Assembly: GCA_037388505.1 (NCBI GenBank)
Contig: JARRKC010000001.1
Span: forward strand, 191,484-255,483
Length of the DNA: 64,000 nucleotides
Direction: 5' to 3'
From: JARRKC01 sp037388505
Lineage (GTDB): Bacteria > Acidobacteriota > UBA6911 > RPQK01 > JAPXNP01
This document shows positions 35,727-43,763 of the stretch, in pieces. Each line of letters starts with the position of its first letter. Position 1 is the stretch's first letter. The position numbers were made by a program, and so were the translations under genes. The notes under the pieces are model-generated. The model made no database searches. It worked only from the letters and a program-made list of their open reading frames with translations, and was not told the origin of the DNA.

Positions 35727-36269
35727 GTGAGCAATCAGGAAATCGAGGTTAAGATCTCGGTCGAAGAGACGGAACTCGACCGCATCCGAGCCGACGCCCA
35801 TGCTCTGGGTTTCAAGTCCACCGCACCCCGCCGCTTGGAGAGGAACATGTTGTTCGATTTTCCGGACGGGCGCCTTGCTCGAAAAGGCCTGGCGCTTCGC
35901 CTGCGAAGCTATGGCGACGACGCGGTTCTCACCTATAAAGGTCCGCAGGTCGAAGATCCGGAGCTCAAGATTCGCGAGGAGATCGAGACGGGCGTGGACG
36001 ACTTCGACGCGCTGGAGCTGATTTTGAGGAAGATCGGCCTGGAGCCGAGCTTTCACTATGAAAAACAGCGGGAGAAGTTCGCGCTCCCTCGGACCGGTGG
36101 AAATGAAGTGAGTCTCTGCATCGACGAGACGCCCTTCGGATGTTTCGTTGAAATCGAGGGAGGCCGTGAGGACATCCGGGATATAGCGCAGCGACTGGGC
36201 TGGTCCAGTGACCGGTTCATTACTCGCAACTACGTCGATCTCTACGCGGAACATGGCCTTGGAACGTGA
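35727..36269 (+). CDS. Class IV adenylate cyclase / CYTH-domain protein
   Basis: A 180-residue CYTH-fold protein. The GTG at 35727 is chosen because GAGGGAACT precedes it, and gives VSNQEIEVKISVEE at the N-terminus with the EIEVK form of the ExExK signature. The tunnel residues follow as LALRLRSYGDDAVLTYKGP and KQREKFALPR, with CFVEIEGG near the C-terminus. CYTH enzymes bind triphosphates with two metals; members are class IV adenylate cyclases or triphosphatases, and sequence alone does not decide. It overlaps the next gene by 17 nt and is therefore translated with it. Confidence 0.87.
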   Translation: MSNQEIEVKISVEETELDRIRADAHALGFKSTAPRRLERNMLFDFPDGRLARKGLALRLRSYGDDAVLTYKGPQVEDPELKIREEIETGVDDFDALELILRKIGLEPSFHYEKQREKFALPRTGGNEVSLCIDETPFGCFVEIEGGREDIRDIAQRLGWSSDRFITRNYVDLYAEHGLGT

Positions 36270-37323
36270 CCCGAAGGGGATGGTTCTCGCAGCGGGCTTC
36301 GGCACCCGTCTCCGGCCCTTGACCTACCTGCGCGCCAAGCCGGCCATTCCGCTGTTGGGTCGCCCGCTGATCCAATACGCGTTGGATCGCCTGGCGGAGG
36401 CGAACATCCGACATGCCATCGTCAATCTCCATCATTTGCCCTCGACCGTCGTCGAGGCGGCGTCACGTTCGGATATGCGGATCGATTTCTCGAGGGAGGA
36501 ACCGATTCTCGGGACGGCGGGAGCCCTGTCCAGGGTCCGGGATCGGCTCGCGGGTTCGCCCATCGTGCTGGTCAACGGGAAGATCTACACGGAGGAGCGC
36601 CTCGAGCGCGTCCTCGAGTTTCATCGGAGTCAGAAGGCGCTGGTCACGATGATGGTGCGTCCCTGTTGGCCGGGCTGCCCTTTCAATCCGCTGCTCGTCG
36701 ATGACCACCTTCGAGTTCGCCGTTTCGCTCGCAACAAAGGGGACGACAGGACACGCTCTGGATCGGATGTGGGCCTTCGTCCTTTCGTCTTTACCGGAGT
36801 GCATATCCTCGATCCGGAAGTCCTGGACCGCATCGGCGATGGATTCAGCGATACCGTCGCCGACCTCTATCCCCGTCTGATTGCGGAAGGTCGGCGGGTC
36901 CTCGCATTCATCAGTGACCACTGGTGGTTCGAGACCAGCACGCCGGAGCGCTATCTCGAGAAATCGATCGAATTCTTGCGCCGGAGCAACGCGTGCGCTG
37001 GAGAGACCCTGGCCCATGATGCTTCCGACCGCTCCGACACGATCTACGGCAGGGAAGGACGCCTGGGACTGGGCGTTTACCTGGACAGGTGCGTACTTTG
37101 GGATCGCGTAGAGCTGTGCGAAGGCACCTCTGCCGTGAACACGATCTTCACGGATGACGTGCACATTCGTGTACGCCGGGAGTTTCGCAATTGTATCGTG
37201 ACGCCTCGTTCGGCCTCCCTGGAATCTCGAACAGCCGAACTTGGAGCTGAGGTCGGCGACGGCTTCATTTGCTGGCCGATGCATTGTGCCGAGCGGTCCG
37301 ATGCGGAGCCGGAGACGCCATGA
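36253..37323 (+). CDS. murU: Sugar-1-phosphate nucleotidyltransferase (MurU-like)
   Basis: A 356-residue GT-A fold nucleotidyltransferase with MVLAAGFGTRLRPLTYLRAK near the start, then KPAIPLLGRPLIQYALDRL and EEPILGTAGALSRV. Combined with the AmgK-like kinase that follows with an ATGA overlap, it is best read as MurU (MurNAc-1-P uridylyltransferase). The metal-binding Asp in the usual VNGD motif is replaced by Lys (IVLVNGKIYTEE). A C-terminal extension after about residue 260 looks like a short left-handed beta-helix. The ATG at 36253 has only GCGGA ahead of it; ATG at 36280 is an alternative start that preserves MVLAAG. Confidence 0.85.
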   Translation: MALERDPKGMVLAAGFGTRLRPLTYLRAKPAIPLLGRPLIQYALDRLAEANIRHAIVNLHHLPSTVVEAASRSDMRIDFSREEPILGTAGALSRVRDRLAGSPIVLVNGKIYTEERLERVLEFHRSQKALVTMMVRPCWPGCPFNPLLVDDHLRVRRFARNKGDDRTRSGSDVGLRPFVFTGVHILDPEVLDRIGDGFSDTVADLYPRLIAEGRRVLAFISDHWWFETSTPERYLEKSIEFLRRSNACAGETLAHDASDRSDTIYGREGRLGLGVYLDRCVLWDRVELCEGTSAVNTIFTDDVHIRVRREFRNCIVTPRSASLESRTAELGAEVGDGFICWPMHCAERSDAEPETP

Positions 37324-38360
37324 GTGAGTCACCTCAAGAGCCACTGGATCCGATCGTCCGGACGTTCCTCGACGCGCACTGTCCGGAACCGGATCGCATC
37401 TGCCAGGTCATCCCTCTGAAGGGGGATGCATCGACCCGTCGATATCTGCGCTGTTTGAGCGAGCGCCAGGCCTCCTGGGTCTTGACCATCTACCCGACTT
37501 CCATCGACGAACGCCGCTTCAGCTTTCGACAAATCCACGATCTGCTTCGACGGATTGGAATCCCGGTGCCCAAGATCATCGCGGTCGACGGTGTTCATGG
37601 ACTCCTCCTCCAGGAGGATCTCGGAGCGCTTTCCCTCGAGAACTCCGCCCTGGAGTCCCCGGGCAGCTTGGGGGAATGGCTGCGGACGGCTCTGGAATAC
37701 ATCGTGGTCATGCAGGTCGAGGGAACGCGCAGCTTCGGCCCCGAATTTGCGAACTACCCTCTGAGTCTGGACGAGGCCAGACTGCGGTGGGAACTCGACT
37801 TCTTCCTCCGCCACTATGTCGGGGACTTCCGAAACCGCCGGGTCGAGCACATCGAGGCTCTCCAGGAAGAATTCCGCAAGATGGCTCGCGAGCTCGGTCA
37901 GTCGCCGCAGGTCTTCTGTCACCGCGACTACCAGGTCCGAAACCTCATGGTGAAGAACGAGACCCTCTACGTGATCGATTTTCAGGATGCCCGCTGGGGT
38001 CCCCCAAGCTATGATCTGGCCTCTCTTCTGAAGGACTCGATCCAGCTCGATTCCGGCCAGATCGAGGAAAGCATCGAGAGTTATCGGAAGGCCCTGTCCC
38101 GTCGAGGCTACGCAGGTCTTCCCGCGGATGTTTTCGAGCGTCGCTCGTTCGAGCGGCAATTTCACGTGATGTGCCTCCAGCGAATGTTGAAGGCGCTGGG
38201 AACTTACGGCAACCAGATTGCCGTGCGTGGCATCTCGTCCTACCGCCGGTTGGTTCCGGGCACGCTCGAGCGCGCCCTCCTCTCGCTCGAGGCGCTCCGG
38301 GAGTTTCCGGCAACCCGGAAACTGGTCGAGGAGGAGCTGGCGAAGTGGGAGCGTGAGTAA
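37320..38360 (+). CDS. amgK: Aminoglycoside phosphotransferase-fold kinase (AmgK-like)
   Basis: A 346-residue kinase of the APH fold. LKGDASTRRYLRCLS near the N-terminus, the catalytic HRDYQVRNLMVKNE and the metal-binding IDFQDARWGPPSYDLASLLK match AmgK, the anomeric MurNAc/GlcNAc kinase of the Pseudomonas recycling pathway. The ATG at 37320 overlaps the TGA of the MurU-like gene (ATGA) and is preceded by GGAG, so the two are translationally coupled. It should phosphorylate amino sugars released by NamZ, feeding MurU. The alternative is another small-molecule APH kinase, but the gene order favours AmgK. Confidence 0.87.
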   Translation: MSESPQEPLDPIVRTFLDAHCPEPDRICQVIPLKGDASTRRYLRCLSERQASWVLTIYPTSIDERRFSFRQIHDLLRRIGIPVPKIIAVDGVHGLLLQEDLGALSLENSALESPGSLGEWLRTALEYIVVMQVEGTRSFGPEFANYPLSLDEARLRWELDFFLRHYVGDFRNRRVEHIEALQEEFRKMARELGQSPQVFCHRDYQVRNLMVKNETLYVIDFQDARWGPPSYDLASLLKDSIQLDSGQIEESIESYRKALSRRGYAGLPADVFERRSFERQFHVMCLQRMLKALGTYGNQIAVRGISSYRRLVPGTLERALLSLEALREFPATRKLVEEELAKWERE

Positions 38361-38474
38361 GACAAGCTCCCAGCTTGTCCCGCCCCGAGGTCGTGACTCG
38401 ACGAGCGTTGTCCACGCTGAGCTCCAGAGATCAGCCGGTGAGAACGGGAGAACGGGTAGGACGTCTATCCTACT
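38361..38474 (-). repeat. Long dispersed intergenic repeat, copy 2 (reverse orientation)
   Basis: Begins directly after the AmgK-like stop with a perfect hairpin GACAAGCTCCCAGCTTGTC (38361-38379). It continues through CGAGCGTTGTCCACGCTGAG, CTCCAGAGATCAGCCGGTGA and GAACGGGAGAACGGG and ends in the palindrome GTAGGACGTCTATCCTAC. The reverse complement aligns with 16423-16515 and 52610-52694 along most of its length. Confidence 0.75.
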
Positions 38475-38532
38475 CTCGGAACTCACCCCGTCGGTTTGTC
38501 GTTTCAGGGGTCCCCGTCTACAATCGCTTCTC

Positions 38533-39822
38533 ATGCATGTCTACGTGGAGGATGTCGATAGACACGTTGGAGAGCCGGTCCAGATTCGAGGCTGGCTTTA
38601 CCATAGAACCGACAAGGGGAAACTTCGCTTCCTGCTGGTTCGGGACGGCACCGGCACTATCCAAGCCGTCATCTTCAAGAAGAATGTCCCGCCGGAAGTC
38701 TTCGAAGCAGCCGACACGGTGACCCAGGAATCCTCGATCGAGGTGACGGGAACTGTTCGTCGGGATGACCGGGCTCCCGGAGGATTCGAACTGGACGGAA
38801 CCGACCTGCGTGTGATCCAGCTGGCCGATGAATACCCCATTACGCCCAAAGAGCATGGGACGGCGTTCCTGATGGAGAACCGACATCTCTGGCTGCGTTC
38901 TTCGCGGCAACACGCCATCCTGCTCGTGCGGCACGAGATCATCCGTGCCGTCCGGGACTTCTTCGACGATCGCGGCTTCATTCTGGTGGACACGCCGATC
39001 CTGACGCCGGCCGCCTGTGAAGGCACCACCACGCTGTTCGAAATCGACTATTTCGGCGAGAAGGCCTATCTGAGCCAGTCGGGCCAGCTCTACAACGAGG
39101 CGGCTTGCATGTCCGTCGGAAAGACCTACTGCTTCGGACCGACCTTCCGCGCCGAAAAATCCAAAACCCGGCGGCATCTGATGGAGTTCTGGATGGTCGA
39201 ACCCGAGGTCGCTTTCGCGGAGCTCGACGACATCATGCGGCTTGGTGAGGATCTGGTGAGCTCCATCGTCGAGCGGGTTCTCGATCGGCGCCGCGAAGAA
39301 CTCAAAGTCCTCGAACGAGACACGACGCTCCTCGAGAAGATCCGGCCGCCATTCCCCCGGCTGACTTACCGGGAAGCCTTCGATCTGCTCGAAAAGGAGG
39401 GCACGCAGACGCCCCGCGGGTCCGACTTCGGCGGAGGAGACGAGACCATTCTGTCCTCCCGCTTCGAGCGCCCGCTGATCGTGCATCGCTATCCCGCAGC
39501 GGTCAAAGCCTTCTACATGCAACCGGATGCCGAGGACCCGAGTCTGGCTCTATGCATGGACATGCTGGCCCCGGAAGGGTACGGCGAGATCATCGGCGGC
39601 AGTCAGAGGATTCATGACCATGAGCTGCTCCTTCAGCGGCTGCGCGAAAGCCATCTCCCCCAGGAGGCCTTCCAATGGTACCTGGACCTGCGACGCTACG
39701 GGAGTGTGCCGCACTCCGGATTCGGCATGGGTATCGAGCGCGTTGTCGCCTGGATCTGTAAACTGGATCATGTCAGGGAGACGATTCCGTTCCCACGAAT
39801 GCTCTATCGGATGTATCCCTGA
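38533..39822 (+). CDS. asnS: Asparaginyl-tRNA synthetase
   Basis: A 429-residue class IIb aminoacyl-tRNA synthetase. The N-terminal OB-fold (about residues 15-105: VQIRGWLYHRTDKGKLRFLL) binds the anticodon. Motif 1 is around FFDDRGFILVDTPILTP, motif 2 is FRAEKSKTRRHLMEF, which has the AsnRS rather than AspRS character, and motif 3 is SGFGMGIERVVAWIC. SQSGQLYNEAACMSVGKTYC is also conserved. It charges tRNA-Asn directly, so the cell need not rely wholly on transamidation. The ATG at 38533 starts at the usual family position; a long upstream open stretch is only the repeat. Confidence 0.96.
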   Translation: MHVYVEDVDRHVGEPVQIRGWLYHRTDKGKLRFLLVRDGTGTIQAVIFKKNVPPEVFEAADTVTQESSIEVTGTVRRDDRAPGGFELDGTDLRVIQLADEYPITPKEHGTAFLMENRHLWLRSSRQHAILLVRHEIIRAVRDFFDDRGFILVDTPILTPAACEGTTTLFEIDYFGEKAYLSQSGQLYNEAACMSVGKTYCFGPTFRAEKSKTRRHLMEFWMVEPEVAFAELDDIMRLGEDLVSSIVERVLDRRREELKVLERDTTLLEKIRPPFPRLTYREAFDLLEKEGTQTPRGSDFGGGDETILSSRFERPLIVHRYPAAVKAFYMQPDAEDPSLALCMDMLAPEGYGEIIGGSQRIHDHELLLQRLRESHLPQEAFQWYLDLRRYGSVPHSGFGMGIERVVAWICKLDHVRETIPFPRMLYRMYP

Positions 39823-39857
39823 AATCGAAAGTCGGAACCAAGACCCGGAGGGGAGCC

Positions 39858-40775
39858 ATGGAAACCAGAATCCTCAGCGGCAAGAAGATCGCCGATCAAA
39901 TCAAGCAGGAAGTGGCCGATGAGGCTCGCCGTCTGACCGCTACCGGAATCACGCCGGGACTGGCCGTCGTGCTGGTCGGAAATGACCCGGCGTCGCAGAT
40001 CTACACGCGGAACAAGACGAGGACCTGCCAGGAGCTGGGGCTGAACTCGCAGTTGATCGAGCTGCCGGCGGCCACGACGACGAAGCACCTCCTCGGAGTC
40101 GTAGAACAGCTCAACCGGGATGATCTGGTCGACGGCGTGCTCGTCCAGCTGCCGCTGCCCGATCAGATCGACGAGCGGACGGTCCTCGATGCCATCTCTC
40201 CCGAGAAGGATGTGGACGGCCTCCATCCTGTCAATGTCGGCCGCCTGGTCGCTGGTCAGTTCACCCTCGCTCCCTGTACTCCCATGGGCATCATGGAGAT
40301 GCTGCGGCGGGAAGGTGTCCCCTTCAAAGGAGCCGAGGCGGTCGTCATCGGCCGCAGCAACATCGTCGGGAAGCCGATGGCGCTTTTGTTGCTTCACCAG
40401 CACGCTACGGTGACGATCTGCCACTCGCGGACGCGAGACCTCCCGCAAGTGTGCCGTAGAGCCGATATTCTGGTCGCTGCCATCGGGCGGCCCGCCATGA
40501 TCACCCGGGACTACGTGAAAGAAGGGGCGGTCGTCATCGACGTCGGCACGAATCGGATCGAATCGGAAGCTGAAGTCCGCCGGCTCTTCGGCGAGGACTC
40601 TCCGCGCATGGCAACGTTCGCCAAACGGGGCTCAACACTGGTCGGCGACGTTCATCCACGTGACGTCCTCGGCGTGGCGGCGGCGCTCACGCCTGTCCCC
40701 GGTGGTGTCGGACCGCTGACCATCGCCCACCTCGTCAAGAACACACTGCTCGCCTGCCAGGCGCGAAGAGGATGA
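39858..40775 (+). CDS. folD: Bifunctional methylenetetrahydrofolate dehydrogenase/cyclohydrolase
   Basis: A 305-residue FolD. The substrate site is visible in PGLAVVLVGNDPASQIYTRN with the catalytic Lys in YTRNKTRTC; DGVLVQLPLPDQI, PEKDVDGLHPVNVG and the NADP-binding VVIGRSNIVGKPMALLLL follow. The C-terminus has VHPRDVLGVAAALTPVPGGVGPLT (in two parts). It interconverts 5,10-methylene- and 10-formyl-tetrahydrofolate. GGAGGGGAGCC precedes the ATG. It lies 35 bp after asnS and is probably co-transcribed with it. Confidence 0.97.
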   Translation: METRILSGKKIADQIKQEVADEARRLTATGITPGLAVVLVGNDPASQIYTRNKTRTCQELGLNSQLIELPAATTTKHLLGVVEQLNRDDLVDGVLVQLPLPDQIDERTVLDAISPEKDVDGLHPVNVGRLVAGQFTLAPCTPMGIMEMLRREGVPFKGAEAVVIGRSNIVGKPMALLLLHQHATVTICHSRTRDLPQVCRRADILVAAIGRPAMITRDYVKEGAVVIDVGTNRIESEAEVRRLFGEDSPRMATFAKRGSTLVGDVHPRDVLGVAAALTPVPGGVGPLTIAHLVKNTLLACQARRG

Positions 40776-40805
40776 CTCGGTGGTAACCTGAAAGGGCACG
40801 GGGAC

Positions 40806-40821
40806 ACTCGGTTCGCTGAGT
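40806..40821 (+). terminator. Small UUCG-loop hairpin after folD
   Basis: ACTCGG, TTCG, CTGAGT: a 6-bp stem with a UUCG tetraloop, 30 nt after the folD stop, followed by CTCTCACC. The stem is short and the U-tract poor, so termination would be weak. Confidence 0.3.
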
Positions 40822-40868
40822 CTCTCACCATGAAGATCTGGAGTTAAAGGCATCCGACTCGAGCAATC

Positions 40869-41810
40869 ATGAGAAAGACACTGATTCTGGTTTCCTGCTT
40901 CTTCTTTGTGAATGCTTTTGCGCAACTCAAGCCTGTCGAGAAGCTCAAGGTTTCCAAGGGACCCTACTTCTCTGCCATGAGCTCCGACGGGCTCCGACTC
41001 TTCGTGACCTGCTACGCCGACAGCGAGATCCAGGTGATCGATACGCGGGACAACAAGCCCTCCACGACCTTCTATGGCGGATACGAGCCGGTCGGAATCG
41101 CAGCGTCGCCGGACGGTGAGACGATTTTCGTGACCAGTATGAGCGGAGGCCTGGTGAAGGTGGTCAATGCCCGAACCTACGACATCCTCGATGACATCAA
41201 AGTTGCCGGGCGTCCCGTCAACGTCGTCATCGCGCCGAGCGGACTGGAGGCCTACGTCCTGAATCTCGGCCGCGGGAAGTTCGGCCGCGTCGATTTCATT
41301 GATACCGCCAGCCATCGCATCACGGGAGAAGTCAACATCGGCATTCGTCCCGTCCAGGCGGTTCTCTCACCGGTGGGAGATCAGCTTTTCGTCGTTTGCC
41401 TGGCCTCGGATGATGTGTATGCCATTGATGTCAACCGCCGCGAGGTCACGAAGAAGATCAGCGTCGGGCGAGGCCCGGATGGCATCACGCTTTCAAAGGA
41501 CGGGCTTCAGCTCTATGTTTCGAACAGCATCTCCAACGACGTATCGGTGGTCGACCTCCTTGACCTGAAGGAAATCCGCCGAGTGAAGGTGGGTTCCAGA
41601 CCGTTCTCGATTGCGGTAGGCCCGAAAGGCCGGATCTTCGTCGTCGAGACCGGCGACAAACAGATCGGGGTCTACGACTCGAACTTCAAGCCACTGACTT
41701 CGCTCAAGGCTGAGAAGAAGCCCGTCGACGTCGCGATCTCGAAGGACGGGCGGTTTGCCTACGTAACGGACGAACTGGATAACCGCGTGCTGGTGTTCCA
41801 GCTCCCCTGA
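40869..41810 (+). CDS. Secreted YVTN/YncE-like beta-propeller protein
   Basis: A 313-residue protein with a signal peptide (RKTLILVSCFFFVNAFAQ) and about seven repeated blades of the YVTN type. Repeats include LFVTCYADSEIQVIDTRD, IFVTSMSGGLVKVVNART, LFVVCLASDDVYAIDVNR, LYVSNSISNDVSVVDLLD and AYVTDELDNRVLVFQLP. YncE-type propellers are periplasmic proteins with roles ranging from DNA binding to scaffolding; the role here is unknown. No catalytic residues stand out. It is followed at 23 bp by the epimerase gene. Confidence 0.9.
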   Translation: MRKTLILVSCFFFVNAFAQLKPVEKLKVSKGPYFSAMSSDGLRLFVTCYADSEIQVIDTRDNKPSTTFYGGYEPVGIAASPDGETIFVTSMSGGLVKVVNARTYDILDDIKVAGRPVNVVIAPSGLEAYVLNLGRGKFGRVDFIDTASHRITGEVNIGIRPVQAVLSPVGDQLFVVCLASDDVYAIDVNRREVTKKISVGRGPDGITLSKDGLQLYVSNSISNDVSVVDLLDLKEIRRVKVGSRPFSIAVGPKGRIFVVETGDKQIGVYDSNFKPLTSLKAEKKPVDVAISKDGRFAYVTDELDNRVLVFQLP

Positions 41811-41833
41811 TCCTGCGATAGAATCAGACCGCC

Positions 41834-42796
41834 ATGCGGATCTTGCTTACGGGCGGCGCCGGCTTCATCGGTTCCCACGTGGCTGAAGCACTGCTTCAGC
41901 GCGGTCATGAACTCACCATCGTCGACAATTTCAACGATTTCTACGCTCCCCGCATCAAGGAAGCCAACATCGAATCGGTGCGCCGCATCGGCGATTTCCA
42001 GCTGTGCCGCATTGATTTGCTGGATCTCGAGATTCTCCGGGACGTCTTTCGCGAGAGGCGCCCCGAAGTCATCATCCATCTGGCCGCCTACGCAGGGGTC
42101 CGGCCGTCGCTCCAAAATCCCTCCCTGTACGATCGCGTCAACGTCACAGGAACGGCTCACCTCCTCGACCTGGCTCGCGATTCCGGCGTCCGGAGCTTCA
42201 TTTTCGGCAGCACGTCGTCGGTCTATGGCGTCAACAGCAAAGTCCCCTTCACCGAGACCGACCCGCTGAACAAACTGATTTCTCCTTACGCGGTCACCAA
42301 GCGGGCCGCCGAGTTGCTCTGCTACAGCTATCACTATAACTACGGCCTTCCCGTCACGTGCCTGCGCTTCTTTACGGTCTACGGGCCCCGCCAACGCCCT
42401 GAGATGGCGATCCACAAGTTTACGCGGATGATCCTCAAGGGCGAACCGATCCCCATTTACCACCAGGGCCAGTCCGAGCGCGACTATACGTATGTGGACG
42501 ACATCGTTCAGGGTGTAACCTCGGCGCTCGACCATGGTTTCGACTTCGAGATCATCAACCTCGGCAACTCGCAGACCGTTCCGCTGCTCGATCTGGTTCG
42601 CCTGATCGAACTCAACACGGGGGAGAAGGCGGATACCCGTCTGATGCCGGCCCAGCCCGGTGATGTGCCGATCACGTACGCGGATATCCGCAAGGCCCGA
42701 CACCTTCTGGGCTACCGCCCTACAACGTCGATCGAGAAGGGGGTCGCCCGATTCGTCGAATGGTATCGGGACCAGCGAACCATGCTGGAGGGTTAG
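41834..42796 (+). CDS. NAD-dependent UDP-sugar epimerase (UDP-glucuronate 4-epimerase-like)
   Basis: A 320-residue extended SDR enzyme. The Rossmann motif GGAGFIGSHVAEALLQRGH, the catalytic YAVTKRAAELL (Tyr and Lys) with an upstream Ser in STSSVYG, and YGPRQRPEMAIHKFTRMI mark a UDP-hexuronate/UDP-hexose epimerase. AAYAGVRPSLQNPSLYDRVN is closest to UDP-glucuronate 4-epimerases, and FTETDPLNKLISPYAVTK fits that group. It would supply UDP-galacturonate for polysaccharide synthesis. GalE or a TDP-sugar dehydratase is less likely. Confidence 0.9.
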   Translation: MRILLTGGAGFIGSHVAEALLQRGHELTIVDNFNDFYAPRIKEANIESVRRIGDFQLCRIDLLDLEILRDVFRERRPEVIIHLAAYAGVRPSLQNPSLYDRVNVTGTAHLLDLARDSGVRSFIFGSTSSVYGVNSKVPFTETDPLNKLISPYAVTKRAAELLCYSYHYNYGLPVTCLRFFTVYGPRQRPEMAIHKFTRMILKGEPIPIYHQGQSERDYTYVDDIVQGVTSALDHGFDFEIINLGNSQTVPLLDLVRLIELNTGEKADTRLMPAQPGDVPITYADIRKARHLLGYRPTTSIEKGVARFVEWYRDQRTMLEG

Positions 42797-42874
42797 GCGA
42801 CCGCTCCTTGCCGAACTGGTCGTCGGTATCTGCTGTATATTGAGGTCAGGAGTCGAACCCTCGAAGCGATCACC

Positions 42875-43750
42875 ATGCCACAGCAAAGACACGCAGGGAT
42901 GCTTATCCCATCCGGAACTCGGAACTCGCAACTCGGAACTTCCCTCCCGGGAAACCGGTTCCGCGCGCGGCTGCTCGTTTGGATGACTGCCTGGGTTGCG
43001 GCATGCAGCCTGGCCGTGGCCGGGGAAGAGCTCGATGTGCAGACCTACGCGGCCGACGGCAGCCGTGAGGAGAGCGGACGGATCTACATTGCCGATGCCG
43101 ACTTCTTCCGCTTCGATCCGGACGTGGACGCTCAGGGCAAACCTCAGGACAACTCGATCATCTTTCGTGCCGATACCAATCGGTTCATCGTGCTGGACCC
43201 GGACGCGAAAGACTACCTCATTCTCGATAAAGAGCGGGTACAACGGTTCTCGAACCAGCTGAAGAAGCAATTGCAGGAGATGCGGAAGCGGCTTGGCGAA
43301 GAGCCGCCCGACCAGAGCGCCGCACCCGAACCGGAGATGAAGGCGCAAGTCCCCGCTGGTACACACCGCTCCTCTCTGGATATCCGCAAGGTCGGCCCGG
43401 ACGAAGACGGCACGAAGTATGAGGTGCTGGCCGACGGGAAGAGGACCACCGAGGTCTGGGTGAAGCCTCCCGAAGCGATCGGCCTGCAGCCGGACTCCCT
43501 GGAAGTCCTCCGCAAGATGTCCGCGTTCTACGACTCCGTGGTCGAGTCGTTTTCCATCGATTTGCCGCGGGTGACCTTCTCAGACGATCCTTTCGCAGGT
43601 ATCGCCGCAATGAACGGGTTCCCGGTGAAGATCAAAGACGTCGATTCCGGTCGGATCACCCGAATCGGCAACGCCAAGACCGTCGATCTCGACATGGCCC
43701 TGTTTGCACCGCCGGCCGACTATACCGAACGTGGGCTCAGTTTCCAGTGA
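42875..43750 (+). CDS. Secreted hypothetical protein (DUF4412-like)
   Basis: Up to 291 residues. The hydrophobic signal segment (RFRARLLVWMTAWVAACSLA, then VAG) lies at about residues 28-50. The mature part has beta-rich features (FFRFDPDVDAQG, FIVLDPDAKDYLILDKERVQ), a charged helix (QLKKQLQEMRKRLGEE) and KYEVLADGKRTTEVWVKPPE, a pattern seen in DUF4412-type outer-membrane lipid-sensing-like proteins. The first 25 or so codons are translated from the GGAACTC intergenic repeat, so the start is uncertain: ATG 42875, 42899 and 42983 are possible, the last leaving a signal peptide without its basic n-region. The family assignment is tentative. Confidence 0.7.
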   Translation: MPQQRHAGMLIPSGTRNSQLGTSLPGNRFRARLLVWMTAWVAACSLAVAGEELDVQTYAADGSREESGRIYIADADFFRFDPDVDAQGKPQDNSIIFRADTNRFIVLDPDAKDYLILDKERVQRFSNQLKKQLQEMRKRLGEEPPDQSAAPEPEMKAQVPAGTHRSSLDIRKVGPDEDGTKYEVLADGKRTTEVWVKPPEAIGLQPDSLEVLRKMSAFYDSVVESFSIDLPRVTFSDDPFAGIAAMNGFPVKIKDVDSGRITRIGNAKTVDLDMALFAPPADYTERGLSFQ

Positions 43751-43763
43751 GAGACTCAGGCCC

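Noticed and set aside
34317..36305. 662-aa minus-strand open frame
   Set aside because: It is opposite namZ-like, CYTH and part of the MurU-like genes, which all have family motifs and start signals on the plus strand.
41759..43366. 535-aa minus-strand open frame
   Set aside because: It is opposite the epimerase gene, whose Rossmann and YxxxK motifs are intact.
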